From a virus: a DNA stretch of 58,415 bases. The notes below the pieces were generated by a model that was not told where the DNA came from, searched no databases, and saw only the letters and a list, made by a program, of their open reading frames with translations. The DNA lies in the IMG/VR virus record IMGVR_UViG_3300032236_000753, positions 1 through 58,415 of that record; one strand, given 5' to 3'. The number at the start of each line of letters is the position of its first letter. The first letter of the stretch is position 1. Positions 1-8,714 of the stretch are shown piece by piece. A program made the translations under genes and the position numbers.

Positions 1-123
1 GGCGAACTGGACCGTGAACTTCCGCTGGAGCAGCACGGTTTCCGCCAATACGGCAATGTCCACAGGGCAGTCGGTGACGGTAGCGTTTTTGGTTACGCAG
101 GGTAGCACTGCGTATTATAATAA
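1..123. repeat. Terminal direct repeat, left copy (assembly overlap)
   Basis: Bases 1-123 are identical to 58293-58415. The repeat lies inside a tail gene and reads in frame across the join, so the molecule was circular or circularly permuted before it was cut open. Removing one copy gives 58,292 bp. It could be a genuine short terminal repeat, but its position inside a gene favours an assembly overlap. Confidence 0.95.
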
Positions 124-283
124 CGCCATCACTGTTGACGGCACGTCTGTCACGCCAAAGTATCAGGGTGGCACGGCTTGGTCGGCGGGTAATGCGTCAA
201 GCGTTGATATTTACACCTACACCATCGTGAAGACGGGAAGCGCAGCTTTTACGATCTTTGCGTCACAGACACAGTTTAAGTGA
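2..283 (+). CDS. Tail fibre-like protein, C-terminal part (gene continues from 58117)
   Basis: This is the 3' part of the gene that starts at 58117. Joined across the circle it gives 153 codons including the stop, in frame. The visible C-terminus, from about TVSANTAMSTGQSVTVAFL to the end, closely resembles the last ~85 residues of the fibre at 19522-20598: both have a TAYYNNA-(I/V)-T-(V/I)-DGTSVTP core and end ASxTQF. The shared domain is probably an attachment or trimerisation tip, which is inference. It sits directly before the 611-aa fibre gene. Confidence 0.7.
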   Translation, partial: ANWTVNFRWSSTVSANTAMSTGQSVTVAFLVTQGSTAYYNNAITVDGTSVTPKYQGGTAWSAGNASSVDIYTYTIVKTGSAAFTIFASQTQFK

Positions 284-292
284 GGCGATAAA

Positions 293-2128
293 ATGCCTGC
301 AATCATCACTCGCGGTGCTATGTCAGCCAAAGGATTTGGGTTTGGAGTGGGCGGTGTCCCATCTGTATTTGCTGGGCTTACAACACCCAAATTGCTCCCA
401 CTGGCAAGCTTCAGCACTCATTCTTTATTAGCGGTTGCGGTAAATTCTTCTGGTTTGTTTGTCGCAGTCGGGTTTGGACAAACAGGAGGAAATTACTACC
501 CTATCGCATCAAGAAGTACTGACGGCGTAACGTGGTCTACGCCAGCATTAACTAATGGGACAACAATTCCAGGTTCTTTAAGGGCAATCACAGTAACTCC
601 ATCAGGATTATTCGTAGCTGTAGGGTTTGTTTTTACTGGTTCTCCCTATGCCGGTATTTATGCCACCAGCACAGATGGCATAACATGGACGACTGGATAT
701 ATTAATAATTCTTCAACAGCATTTGCTGCATTTGGCATAGCAGTAAATTCTTCGGGGTTATTGGCCGCGGTTGGGTATAATTATCTTTCTGCTGGCTCAT
801 TGTATTCAACTAGTAGCAATGGATCTACTTGGTCTACAGTGTCATCAATGGGTGGCATCAATGACGGTGCTACAATAAAAGGAGTTGCCGTTAATTCTTC
901 TGGTTTGTTTGTCGCAGTTGGAAGTGATTCTAGCGGAACATCTCTTCCTTGTTTTAGGACAAGTAGTGATGGATCCACGTGGAATGCATTGACAACTATA
1001 GGTTCTACAAATGGCATTTTGTGGGGAATTACAGTTAATTCTTCAGGAAGATTTGTGGCAGTTGGTATTAATTCAGCAGCATCGCCGCAAAGGGGTTGGA
1101 CAACAACCAGTACTAATGGAACTAGTTGGTCAAGTCCAACAAATATATCGCTTCAAGGAAATAATACTGCTTCGGCAATGTACGCTGTATCTGCTAACCC
1201 GTCAGGGCTTTTTGTTGCAATTGGCACTGGACAAATAAAAAGCCAAAATACTGGTTCAGACGGTACCGGGTACGTCACTACAAGTTCTGATGGATCTACA
1301 TGGAGTTCTGCCGCATTATTTAATGGATCGGGTAACGGTAGTCTTCCCAATGGCATTGCGTTTAATTCTGCTGGTTTGGGGGTAGCGGTTGGCAATACGA
1401 ACAGCGGGTATGGCACAGTTGCCTATAGTGTAAACGCACCTTCTAACTATAATAGTTACACTTATGTTGCGCCGGGAATGTATTCATGGGTTGCCCCTGC
1501 TGGTGTAACAAGTGTGTCCGTGGTGGCAGTCGGCCCCGGTGGGATTGGCTATTCTTGTGCTGGCGGCGGTGGCGGTGGTTTGGGCTATACTAATAGTTAT
1601 TCCGTGACACCGGGAAATTCTTATACGGTTCGCGTTGGGGATAGTGTTTCTGGTTTTCAAGATAGTTATTTTGTTTCCACCAGCACTGTAAAGGGTGGGT
1701 ATGCACTCTATACAACTGGTGGAAGTTATACGGGGTCTGGTGGCGGTGCTGGCGGAAATTCTGGTTCTAATTCCGGGGGTGGTGGCGCTGGTGGGTATAG
1801 CGGCACTGGTGGCGCCGGAGTGTGTTCTGGCACCGCAGGAAGTGGCTCTGGCGGCGGTGGCGGTGGCGGCGCAGGCGCTAGCGGGGGCGGCGGTGGAGTT
1901 GGATTAATGGGGCAGGGAACCAATGGCGCAGGCGGCGTCTCAACGGGTTCTGCTGCGGGTAAAGGCGGTTCCTGCGGCGCTGATGGTTATCAAGGATATG
2001 GCAATTGGGGTGGCGGTAGTCGCACTGCACCTTGCGGATGCCAATTCCCCGGAGGAACAGGCGCAGTTCGAATTGTTTGGCCCGGTTCAGCGCGTCAATT
2101 CCCATCAACTAAAGTGGGGCTTCCGTAA
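293..2128 (+). CDS. Tail fibre / adhesin with VAVG-type repeats and glycine-rich tip
   Basis: 611 aa, preceded by GAGGCGATAAA. Residues ~35-385 contain about eight repeats of ~45 residues with the pattern AVNSSGLFVAVG...TSSDGSTWS, a beta-propeller-like (BNR/kelch-type) arrangement. From ~400 a glycine-rich domain begins with YVAPGMYSWVAPAGVTSVSV, as in phage 'glycine-rich domain' proteins, and runs into long Gly tracts. Polyglycine sandwich tips bind receptors in some phage adhesins, so a receptor-binding role is likely. Its stop overlaps the next start by one base. Confidence 0.75.
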   Translation: MPAIITRGAMSAKGFGFGVGGVPSVFAGLTTPKLLPLASFSTHSLLAVAVNSSGLFVAVGFGQTGGNYYPIASRSTDGVTWSTPALTNGTTIPGSLRAITVTPSGLFVAVGFVFTGSPYAGIYATSTDGITWTTGYINNSSTAFAAFGIAVNSSGLLAAVGYNYLSAGSLYSTSSNGSTWSTVSSMGGINDGATIKGVAVNSSGLFVAVGSDSSGTSLPCFRTSSDGSTWNALTTIGSTNGILWGITVNSSGRFVAVGINSAASPQRGWTTTSTNGTSWSSPTNISLQGNNTASAMYAVSANPSGLFVAIGTGQIKSQNTGSDGTGYVTTSSDGSTWSSAALFNGSGNGSLPNGIAFNSAGLGVAVGNTNSGYGTVAYSVNAPSNYNSYTYVAPGMYSWVAPAGVTSVSVVAVGPGGIGYSCAGGGGGGLGYTNSYSVTPGNSYTVRVGDSVSGFQDSYFVSTSTVKGGYALYTTGGSYTGSGGGAGGNSGSNSGGGGAGGYSGTGGAGVCSGTAGSGSGGGGGGGAGASGGGGGVGLMGQGTNGAGGVSTGSAAGKGGSCGADGYQGYGNWGGGSRTAPCGCQFPGGTGAVRIVWPGSARQFPSTKVGLP

Positions 2129-2544
2129 TGGAACTTTTTATCCAAATCCGAAATGGTCAGCCGTTTGAGCACCCGATCTTTGGCGACAACTTTCGTCAGG
2201 CTTTTCCTGACGTTGATGTAGACAATCTGCCGTCTGAGTTCGCTAGGTTTGAACGTGTGCCGCAGAATGTTGTGCCGGACATTTTTGAAGTAGCGGAGGT
2301 TCGCTACGAATGGTTTGACGCCATTGTCAAAGATGTTTGGTCAGTGCGCCCTATGACAGCTCAGGAAAAAGCTGACAAGATTGCTCAATACCGGGCACAT
2401 CAACCTTTTCCGTCATGGACATTTGACGAGACCACATTAAAGTGGTCCGCGCCGACACCGAAGCCCGATGACGGACAAAAGTACCGTTGGGACGAAGCTA
2501 CCTTATCTTGGGTTGTTTTTGTCCCGCCTGCACCAACATCTTGA
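2128..2544 (+). CDS. Putative tail fibre assembly / accessory protein
   Basis: 138 aa, starting at an ATG that overlaps the fibre stop codon (TAATG), so it is translationally coupled to the adhesin. The C-terminal half carries two similar Trp-rich units, PSWTFDETTLKWSAP and YRWDEATLSWVVFVP, of the kind found in small proteins encoded after phage fibre genes. By position a fibre chaperone or fibre-bound protein is most likely. No catalytic motif is visible. Confidence 0.5.
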   Translation: MELFIQIRNGQPFEHPIFGDNFRQAFPDVDVDNLPSEFARFERVPQNVVPDIFEVAEVRYEWFDAIVKDVWSVRPMTAQEKADKIAQYRAHQPFPSWTFDETTLKWSAPTPKPDDGQKYRWDEATLSWVVFVPPAPTS

Positions 2545-2554
2545 GGGGAAGATA

Positions 2555-3253
2555 ATGTGCAAATCACCAGATGAAGCGATAATACCAGCGCAGACGTATT
2601 CTGGTCCGCAGTTAGACCCATTTTTTTGCTTTCCAACTGCTGTCTACACAATCAAACTGCCGCAGTATGTAGATGCCGCCAAAACGGTCGTAACGGAAGC
2701 TATCGCTGCAAAAAAGAAAACGATCAAAAAAATGAATGAAATTTATCCGTTGATTATGACGGATAACTTGCACACTGATCCGCGCATGGCGGATCTAGCG
2801 GCATTCATTGGCCAAACTGCGTGGAACATTTTGAATGGCCAAGGTTATGCCATGCAAAATTTATCTACGTATTTTACGGAGTTTTGGTGCCAAGAACATC
2901 ATAAGCACTCTGCAATGGAGCAGCATGTTCATGGGTTTGGCTCACAGCTTGTGGGCTTTTACTTTATTGACGTGCCCAAAGATAGCTCCGTGGTGCTGTT
3001 TCATGATCCCAAAGCTGGTAAGGTTCAGCTTAACTTGCCTGAAGCAGACATAAACCAAGCTACGTTCGCGTCTAACATCATCAATTTTATTCCTGAACCG
3101 GGTTTGTGCATGTTTGCTCCTGCTTGGCTGGCGCATTCGTTCACTAGACATGCGGCAAGCAAGCCGATGCGGTTTATCCACTTTAACGTCAGTGTGCAAA
3201 TGAATGCTGCGCCAACAGCATGTCCTATGCATTCTGATGTTGAGGTAATTTGA
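2555..3253 (+). CDS. 2OG-Fe(II) oxygenase family protein
   Basis: 232 aa. The ATG at 2555 is chosen because GAGGGGAA lies 6-7 bases upstream; an in-frame ATG at 2468 has no such site. The fold signature is a double-stranded beta-helix dioxygenase of the PF13759-like group: EQHVHGFGSQLVGFYFIDVP with candidate iron-binding His, then LFHDPKAG, then FAPAWLAHSFTRH with the distal His and RFIHFNVS with the 2-oxoglutarate-binding Arg. Such enzymes hydroxylate proteins, nucleic acids or small molecules. The substrate here is unknown. Its place between fibre and lysis genes suggests virion or envelope modification, which is inference. Confidence 0.75.
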   Translation: MCKSPDEAIIPAQTYSGPQLDPFFCFPTAVYTIKLPQYVDAAKTVVTEAIAAKKKTIKKMNEIYPLIMTDNLHTDPRMADLAAFIGQTAWNILNGQGYAMQNLSTYFTEFWCQEHHKHSAMEQHVHGFGSQLVGFYFIDVPKDSSVVLFHDPKAGKVQLNLPEADINQATFASNIINFIPEPGLCMFAPAWLAHSFTRHAASKPMRFIHFNVSVQMNAAPTACPMHSDVEVI

Positions 3254-3486
3254 GTAAGTTCTGCATTCGGTTTAACCAATCTCGTGGTCAACCCGGACGT
3301 GGCACAGCCGAGCATGTTTGGCGCGTGTTCGAAGATGACAAGGAACGCTTGTTCAAGCACTTGCGCATCACTGTGCCAATTTGGGATGAACGTGATGGTG
3401 AACAATGGAATGTGTGTTGTGAAGGTGAACTTTCTATAGACCGTAGCACATCTACGGCTATAATAAGCGCGCCAACTGGCGAATAG
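3250..3486 (+). CDS. Small hypothetical protein (TTG start)
   Basis: 78 aa, opened by TTG at 3250 overlapping the preceding TGA. The upstream GAGGTAA supplies a ribosome binding site and no nearby ATG is available. The sequence is acidic/basic mixed and soluble with no known motif. The tight overlap suggests coupled translation with the oxygenase. Confidence 0.55.
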   Translation: MSKFCIRFNQSRGQPGRGTAEHVWRVFEDDKERLFKHLRITVPIWDERDGEQWNVCCEGELSIDRSTSTAIISAPTGE

Positions 3487-3495
3487 GGGAACTAA

Positions 3496-3675
3496 ATGGT
3501 CAAGCTTACATTCACTATCGACGAGATCAACTTTATCTTGGCAGCGTTGAGCGAGCGCCCGTTTAAGGATGTTGCTTCTTTGGTCATGAAGATCAAAGAA
3601 GATGCTGAGAAACAGCTTGCCCCGGGGGCCAGCGAATCGGTTGATACAACGGTGCCGGAAGGCGCTCCTGTGTAA
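3496..3675 (+). CDS. Small hypothetical protein, 59 aa
   Basis: 59 codons plus stop. ATG follows AGGGGAACTAA. The protein begins MVKLTFTIDEINFILAAL and continues as an amphipathic helical region with a Pro/Gly-rich tail. Its position in an unbroken gene series, its good ribosome site and its spacing of 9 and 15 bases to its neighbours support it as real. Function is not recognised. Confidence 0.6.
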   Translation: MVKLTFTIDEINFILAALSERPFKDVASLVMKIKEDAEKQLAPGASESVDTTVPEGAPV

Positions 3676-3690
3676 AGGAAATGCGGCGCT

Positions 3691-3921
3691 ATGGATCAAG
3701 CAACGATAAACTTGGCACTTAGCGCCGTACTTTGCAGCATAGGCTGGTTCGCCCGCCAATTGTGGGAAGCGGTAAAATCTTTGAAAGAAGATCTTCACCG
3801 GCTTGAGGCGGATTTACCAAGGTCGTATGTCCTTAAAGATGATCTAGATAAACGCATGGATCATATTGAGGATATGTTTAAACGGATTTATGATAAACTG
3901 GACAATAAGGCGGATAAATAA
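3691..3921 (+). CDS. Small membrane-anchored coiled-coil protein (lysis region)
   Basis: 76 aa. An N-terminal hydrophobic stretch (residues ~5-22) is followed by a charged helical region (LKEDLHRLEADL ... DHIEDMFKRIYDKL) likely to form a coiled coil. Such short proteins sit next to holin and endolysin genes in many phages. A holin accessory or membrane-anchor role is possible but not shown. The stop overlaps the next ATG by one base. Confidence 0.6.
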   Translation: MDQATINLALSAVLCSIGWFARQLWEAVKSLKEDLHRLEADLPRSYVLKDDLDKRMDHIEDMFKRIYDKLDNKADK

Positions 3922-4385
3922 TGGATCCGCTTACTATCCTTGCCCTTGCTAGAGGCTCTTATGAAGCCATCAAGGCTGGCATTTCTGTTGGTAAAGAAAT
4001 GCAAGGTATGTTTGGCGATGTCATGTCGCTGTTGGATAGCGCGGGTAAGATTGCCAAGTTAGCTGCGGAGCCCCCTAAGCCGGGGCTTTTTAACGAAAAA
4101 TCAGCAGAGCAAATTGCCATCGAAGCTTTTACCGCCAAGGCGGAAGTTGAGAAGATGATGGCGGAAGTCAAGAATACCTTTCTTTCTGAATATGGTATAT
4201 TAGCTTGGGACGAAATTCTTCGCGAAACAACACGTATAAAGAAAGAGCAAATTGCAGCAAGGTTACAAGCACAGAAGGAACAGGAGGCTTTTATGCAGGA
4301 TGTCATGGTTTGGGGCTCTGCTTTTATGCTTCTTGTGGTCCTCGTCATCTGTGGCCTACTCGTGGCCATTTCCGCTGTTCACTAG
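3921..4385 (+). CDS. Membrane protein with C-terminal TM segment, possible holin-associated
   Basis: 154 aa. A mostly helical Ala/Lys/Glu-rich body is followed by one clear C-terminal transmembrane segment (about residues 130-151, VWGSAFMLLVVLVICGLLV). It starts at the TAATG junction with the previous gene and ends 10 bases before the lysozyme. No canonical multi-span holin was recognised, so this gene, its upstream neighbour, or the TM tail of the lysozyme could fill that role. This is inference from context. Confidence 0.55.
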   Translation: MDPLTILALARGSYEAIKAGISVGKEMQGMFGDVMSLLDSAGKIAKLAAEPPKPGLFNEKSAEQIAIEAFTAKAEVEKMMAEVKNTFLSEYGILAWDEILRETTRIKKEQIAARLQAQKEQEAFMQDVMVWGSAFMLLVVLVICGLLVAISAVH

Positions 4386-4395
4386 GAGTACCGCC

Positions 4396-5154
4396 ATGCA
4401 AATGAGCCAAGAGGGTATTGACGCCCTTCTCAAGAAGTTTGAAGGTTGCAAGCTGACGGCTTATCGTTGCCCGGCTGGAGTTTGCACAATTGGATATGGC
4501 CATACGTCATCGGCTGGCCAGCCAAGCGTCAATGACGGTATGAAAATCACGCAGAAGCAGGCTGATGATATTCTTCGTTCAGATTTGGTCAAATATGAAA
4601 CTGCTGTTCATGATCTGCTCAAACAGCCGGTAAATCAGCATCAATTCGATGTTTTGGTTGATTTTGCCTACAATGCTGGTGTTGGAAATCTTAAATCTAG
4701 CACTTTGCTTAAGAAGGTAAATGCGGCTCAGTTTGACGCTGTTCCTGCCGAATTAATGAAGTGGACCAAAGGCGGCGGAAAGGTTTTGCCGGGGTTGGTC
4801 CGCCGTAGGCAGGCTGAAAGCGCCTGGTGGGTATCTGGCGAAGACGCAACAGTATCAAAACTAGTAGAAGAGCCCACTTCTGATGAACATGAACAGCGCG
4901 CCGATCCCGATCCAGTACCTGTACGAACAATGGCGGATAGCAAGCAAGGTAATGCGGCGTTACTTACGGCGGGGCTTGGAGGTTTGGGCGCAGCAAAAGA
5001 AATCGCTGCGCAGGCTCAAGACGCATCTGACACAGCAAATCAGCTTGTTGGGTTATTTGCTAACCCTAATTTTGTTATCATGCTTGCCGTTGCGGGATTG
5101 GCGGGCACGATTTGGTACTTCCGCAAACAACACATGGAGGAACACGGTGTTTAG
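4396..5154 (+). CDS. Endolysin, GH24 (T4-type) lysozyme with C-terminal membrane segment
   Basis: 252 aa. The ATG at 4396 follows AGGAGTACCGCC. Residues 5-150 form a glycoside hydrolase 24 muramidase with the E-(8)-D/C-(5)-T catalytic spacing: Glu16, Cys25 and Thr31, followed by IGYGHT. The enzyme cleaves the MurNAc-GlcNAc bond of peptidoglycan at lysis. Unlike the usual ~150-165 aa enzyme, this one has a ~95-residue tail ending in a hydrophobic segment (about 220-240, FVIMLAVAGLAGTIWYF), which suggests membrane tethering. The spanin gene overlaps its end. Confidence 0.9.
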   Translation: MQMSQEGIDALLKKFEGCKLTAYRCPAGVCTIGYGHTSSAGQPSVNDGMKITQKQADDILRSDLVKYETAVHDLLKQPVNQHQFDVLVDFAYNAGVGNLKSSTLLKKVNAAQFDAVPAELMKWTKGGGKVLPGLVRRRQAESAWWVSGEDATVSKLVEEPTSDEHEQRADPDPVPVRTMADSKQGNAALLTAGLGGLGAAKEIAAQAQDASDTANQLVGLFANPNFVIMLAVAGLAGTIWYFRKQHMEEHGV

Positions 5155-5377
5155 CCTCCTGTTTACCCCTGTTGGGCGTTATTTGGCCATAGCGGTTGCC
5201 GCTATAGTCATATTGTCTGGCGTTTACTTTAAGATTCGATCTGATGCTATCGCCGAGGTTGAGGCTGCGGCGGTTGCTGATGCGCTTAGGAGAACACAAG
5301 ATGCGATTCGTGCTGGTGATTCTGTCGATATTTCCCCTGACAGCTTGCTCAAGTCGGATGGTCACCGCCGAGACTGA
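5147..5377 (+). CDS. i-spanin (Rz-like) candidate
   Basis: 76 aa from a GTG at 5147, chosen because GGAGGAAC lies just upstream. It overlaps the lysozyme stop by 8 bases. An N-terminal transmembrane segment (residues ~12-30) is followed by a short Ala/Glu/Arg-rich helix, the layout of an inner-membrane spanin but shorter than lambda Rz (153 aa). The out-of-frame lipoprotein gene inside its 3' part supports the Rz/Rz1 reading. Confidence 0.65.
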   Translation: MFSLLFTPVGRYLAIAVAAIVILSGVYFKIRSDAIAEVEAAAVADALRRTQDAIRAGDSVDISPDSLLKSDGHRRD

Positions 5378-5498
5378 TTTGGCTGTTTGTAGCGTTTGGC
5401 GTGACGTTTCTTGGTCATCCAAGGATACAACTGGCACCATTATAGAAGTTAAACAGAACAATGCTCGCCGCGAGGGGTGGTGCGCCGGGCAAAAATAA
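5301..5498 (+). CDS. o-spanin (Rz1-like) lipoprotein, overlapping the i-spanin
   Basis: 65 aa from ATG at 5301 with AGGAG upstream. A signal peptide ends in a lipobox LTAC (Cys16), followed by a ~50-residue mature part with the phage-typical stretch WSSKDTTGTIIEVKQNNAR and a second Cys near the C-terminus. The first 77 bases lie within the i-spanin in another frame, the classic Rz/Rz1 arrangement. Together these proteins would fuse the inner and outer membranes in a Gram-negative host. Confidence 0.75.
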   Translation: MRFVLVILSIFPLTACSSRMVTAETDLAVCSVWRDVSWSSKDTTGTIIEVKQNNARREGWCAGQK

Positions 5499-5516
5499 GT
5501 GCTATAAGAAGCACTT
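5497..5516 (+). other. Small stem-loop before the adaptor gene
   Basis: AAGTGCT (5497-5503) pairs perfectly with AGCACTT (5510-5516) across a 6-base loop. The hairpin overlaps the o-spanin stop and ends just before the ribosome site of the gene at 5531. There is no T run, so it may tune message stability or translation rather than terminate. Confidence 0.45.
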
Positions 5517-5530
5517 AGAGGAGCAACGTA

Positions 5531-6274
5531 ATGACCACCGGCTTGAGTTACGATGGTTCAGTTTCTGGCACCATGAGCTATATCCAGCAGGTGGCGGAAA
5601 TGGCGGTTGTCCCGCAGACGGATAGCAATTACGTCGCTATTCTCCCTATGATGATTACGTATGCAGAAAACCGCATTTATCGCGACTTGGATCTTCTGCA
5701 AACTTTCACGGCAAATACGTCGTTTTCCACAGTTGCAAACAATCGAAATGTAATCCTTCCTGCGGGAACTTTCGTTACTTATCAAGAAGTTAACGTCATC
5801 ACTCCTGCTGGTCAGACAAATCCTGATGCAGTGTCTGCTACTAGAAATGCTCTTATACCTACAACAAAAGAATTCTTAAATCAGGTATACAACAGCAATA
5901 CGGGCGCAACGATTCCTGTTTATTTTGCACCTTTGAGCCAAAACCAACTAATTTTGGGGCCATGGCCAGATAGCAATTACACTTTGGAGATTATTGGAAC
6001 AGTGCGCCCTGCATCCATGTCAAGTTCCAACTTGACAACATATGTCAGCCTTTATTTGCCCGATTTATTCATCATAGCATCTATGGTGTATATTTCGGCT
6101 TATCAGCGCAACTTTGGGCGCATGTCGGATGACCCAATGATGGCGCAGTCTTATGAAAGCCAGTATCAAGCACTTCTGAAGGGTGCGGGTGTTGAAGAAT
6201 TCAGGAAAAAGTTTGAAGCTGGTGGCTGGTCTTCAATGACACCGGCAGTCGTAGCTACGCCGACAAGGGGATAA
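5531..6274 (+). CDS. Phage adaptor protein (P22 gp4 / SU10 adaptor-like)
   Basis: 247 aa, ATG preceded by GAGGAGCAACGTA. The helical N-terminus (YIQQVAEMAVVP ... MITYAENRIYRDLDLL) and a central beta region with ILGPWPDSNYTLEI fit the head-tail adaptor family of short-tailed phages, which docks under the portal. A second member of this general type lies at 52376. The two are not obviously recent duplicates, so they may occupy different rings or one may be a tail component. It is 3 bases upstream of the nozzle-like gene. Confidence 0.65.
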   Translation: MTTGLSYDGSVSGTMSYIQQVAEMAVVPQTDSNYVAILPMMITYAENRIYRDLDLLQTFTANTSFSTVANNRNVILPAGTFVTYQEVNVITPAGQTNPDAVSATRNALIPTTKEFLNQVYNSNTGATIPVYFAPLSQNQLILGPWPDSNYTLEIIGTVRPASMSSSNLTTYVSLYLPDLFIIASMVYISAYQRNFGRMSDDPMMAQSYESQYQALLKGAGVEEFRKKFEAGGWSSMTPAVVATPTRG

Positions 6275-6277
6275 TCA

Positions 6278-8359
6278 ATGCCCCATAATAGCATCCAAAT
6301 TGTTCCTGGCGTTGATCAAAACAAAACAGTTGCGCTTAACCAAGCGGGGCTTTCGTTCACCAATCTTGTTCGGTTTGTCCCTGATAGAAACGGGCTTGGG
6401 TTAGTTCAGAAACTGGGTGGCTGGCTTCAATACATATACCTTAATTACGGATCTTACATTCGCGCTCTTTGGGCTTGGCAAGATACTAATTCCGTAAAAT
6501 ACTTGGCTGTGGGGTCAGAAACCAATTTATCGGTGATTAAAAATGCGAGTCTTGGGGGTGGCCAGCCATCTGTAATTACTCCGCAACAGCAAACTGATAA
6601 CGTATCTGTTAATGTGGCTCCTACTACAGGAAGCTCTGTTTTTGTTATTACAGACGCCGGCATTCAAACGACTCCCTATGATAGCGTGTATATTCAAACA
6701 CCAATTGCTGTTGGCGGGATCGTCATTACGGCTGGGATATATCAAGTCACTCCAATTAGCGCCTCGACATATTCGATTGTCGCAGTAGATGCATTGGGAA
6801 ATCCCAAAGTAGCGTTAAATTCGACTGCCGGAGGATTGGTTCCTCAATTTACGTCTACAAACGCCAGCGGTAACATAACAGTTACTCTCACCAACCATGG
6901 TTATGCCTATGGTGATACTTTCTCCGTTTTGGTGCCAACCTCCATTGCTGGGTTAGTGCTTTCTGGAAATTATTTGGTCGAAGCCGTTTTAACGGCTAAC
7001 ACATTTGTGATCGTGGCCACGGCACAAGCCAATACTGGCACATCGGTATATATGAATTCAGGGAACGCCAGATACACCTATTATATTGGCGTTGGCCCAC
7101 TTCCCTTGGCTTTTGGCTACGGAACAGGCGGTTATGGCTTAGGTGGTTACGGCACAGGATCCACTGGTGTGGTCCCGTCTGCAATCACGGCTATTGATTG
7201 GACTTTGGACAATTGGGGTGAAATTCTAATTTCTTGCCCGTTAAATGGCCCACTTTATCAGTGGGATCCAGAATCCGGGTTCAACACGGCAGTGGTTATC
7301 TCAGCAGCGCCAGCGGTCAATGCCGGTGCGCTCATTGCGATGCCACAACAGCAGATTGTTGCATGGTCAAGCACTTTTACTGGAGTGCAGGATCCGCTTC
7401 TTATCCGTTGGTGTGATGTTTCCAATTACAATTCTTGGATTGGCAGCGTAACTAATCAAGCTGGTTCATACCGGCTTCCCAAGGGGTCAAAGATTGTTCA
7501 ATGCATCCAGGCTGGCCAGCAGATTCTCATTTGGACAGACTTGGCTATCTGGGCGATGCAGTATGTTGGTCAACCTTATGTTTATCAATTTAACGAGCTT
7601 GGAAATGGTTGCGGATTGATTGGCCGCAAAGCTGCGGCATCGATGAATGGCGTCACTTACTGGATGGGGCAAAGCCAATTTTATAGCTTGACTGGAAATG
7701 GCATTACGCCAATTCAGTGCCCTGTTTGGGATGTGATCTTCCAGGATCTTGATACATCAAACTTGGACAAGATTCGTATCGCCCCGAATAGCCAATTTAG
7801 CGAAATCGCATGGTATTATCCTACGATCAGCGGCGGCGGCGAAAATACGGCTTACGTAAAATATAACACGGTTTTGAATTGCTGGGATTACGGCACTTTG
7901 GATCGAACAGCTTGGCTAAATCAATCCGTGCTTGGTCCGCCGATTGGCGCAGCAACAGATTACTTTTTGTACCAGCATGAAGTTTCTCCGAATGCAAATA
8001 ACCAGCCTATGCTGTCAAATTTTCAGACAGGGTATTTTGCCATGTCGGAAGGCGATACCAAGGTCTTTGTTGATCAAGTATGGCCAGATATGAAATGGGG
8101 CTATTTTAATGGTGAAGTAAACGGTGGCGCTGTTTATCAATCACCGACTGCTCAACTTCAGATAACTTTTTACACTGCGGATTATCCCGGAGATACGCCG
8201 TTAGCTTATGGCCCATATACGATCACGCAGGGTTCGCAGTATATTACGCCGCGCTTTCGTGCGAGACTGTTATCGATTGCAGTGAGTAGCAGCGATTACG
8301 GCAGTTGGTGGCGCATTGGCGATACACGGTATCGCTACCAAAGCGATGGGAAGTTCTGA
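6278..8359 (+). CDS. Tail nozzle / hub-like structural protein
   Basis: 693 aa, beta-rich throughout, with repeated VTLTNHGYAYGDTFSVLV-type units (residues ~110-260), a Gly/Tyr spacer near 280-295 and a long WD/beta-propeller-like second half. Size, composition and position directly after the adaptor fit the P22 gp10 / nozzle role that closes the short tail. No enzymatic motif is seen. Its stop overlaps the next ATG (TGATG). Confidence 0.6.
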   Translation: MPHNSIQIVPGVDQNKTVALNQAGLSFTNLVRFVPDRNGLGLVQKLGGWLQYIYLNYGSYIRALWAWQDTNSVKYLAVGSETNLSVIKNASLGGGQPSVITPQQQTDNVSVNVAPTTGSSVFVITDAGIQTTPYDSVYIQTPIAVGGIVITAGIYQVTPISASTYSIVAVDALGNPKVALNSTAGGLVPQFTSTNASGNITVTLTNHGYAYGDTFSVLVPTSIAGLVLSGNYLVEAVLTANTFVIVATAQANTGTSVYMNSGNARYTYYIGVGPLPLAFGYGTGGYGLGGYGTGSTGVVPSAITAIDWTLDNWGEILISCPLNGPLYQWDPESGFNTAVVISAAPAVNAGALIAMPQQQIVAWSSTFTGVQDPLLIRWCDVSNYNSWIGSVTNQAGSYRLPKGSKIVQCIQAGQQILIWTDLAIWAMQYVGQPYVYQFNELGNGCGLIGRKAAASMNGVTYWMGQSQFYSLTGNGITPIQCPVWDVIFQDLDTSNLDKIRIAPNSQFSEIAWYYPTISGGGENTAYVKYNTVLNCWDYGTLDRTAWLNQSVLGPPIGAATDYFLYQHEVSPNANNQPMLSNFQTGYFAMSEGDTKVFVDQVWPDMKWGYFNGEVNGGAVYQSPTAQLQITFYTADYPGDTPLAYGPYTITQGSQYITPRFRARLLSIAVSSSDYGSWWRIGDTRYRYQSDGKF

Positions 8360-8709
8360 TGGCGAGTCTCGATGACATCCTCACAACGCAGAAAAATGGT
8401 GTGATTGCCATTAATAATTTGGCGCAAACCAATAATCGAATGCTTGGGACAACGACAACTTCAGTTATTACCGCTAGTAGTTTAGTTATAAGCGGTTCAG
8501 GATATTTAGTTCGATACTCTATATTGGTAGCTGGCGCTGTTGGAACGATAAATAATGCCAATTCAGTGGCAAATTCTTCTTCCAGCAATGCGTTGTGCGC
8601 CACACAAGCAACTGTTGGAATTTTCAACGTAGGAATGCCTTTTGTTAGTGGATTAGTCGTCAACCCCGGCGCAGGGCAATCTGTTGCTGTCACTTATTCG
8701 GTAGGATAA
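8359..8709 (+). CDS. Small virion-type beta protein
   Basis: 116 aa. The ATG at 8359 overlaps the preceding TGA; the longer frame from 8305 lacks a ribosome site. Ser/Thr/Asn/Val-rich beta-type sequence with an N-terminal helix ([20 protein letters not shown]) that resembles small virion proteins found beside podovirus nozzle genes. Its role is unknown. A tail decoration or plug protein is possible. Confidence 0.55.
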   Translation: MASLDDILTTQKNGVIAINNLAQTNNRMLGTTTTSVITASSLVISGSGYLVRYSILVAGAVGTINNANSVANSSSSNALCATQATVGIFNVGMPFVSGLVVNPGAGQSVAVTYSVG

Positions 8710-8714
8710 TCCTC

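Noticed and set aside
3025-3798. 257-codon minus-strand frame opposite the oxygenase and small genes
   Set aside because: Antisense to four ordered genes with ribosome sites, including the oxygenase motif set.
4396-5154. Lysozyme C-terminal hydrophobic segment considered as a fused holin
   Set aside because: Only one membrane segment is visible, and two other membrane proteins lie upstream. Tethering is the simpler reading.
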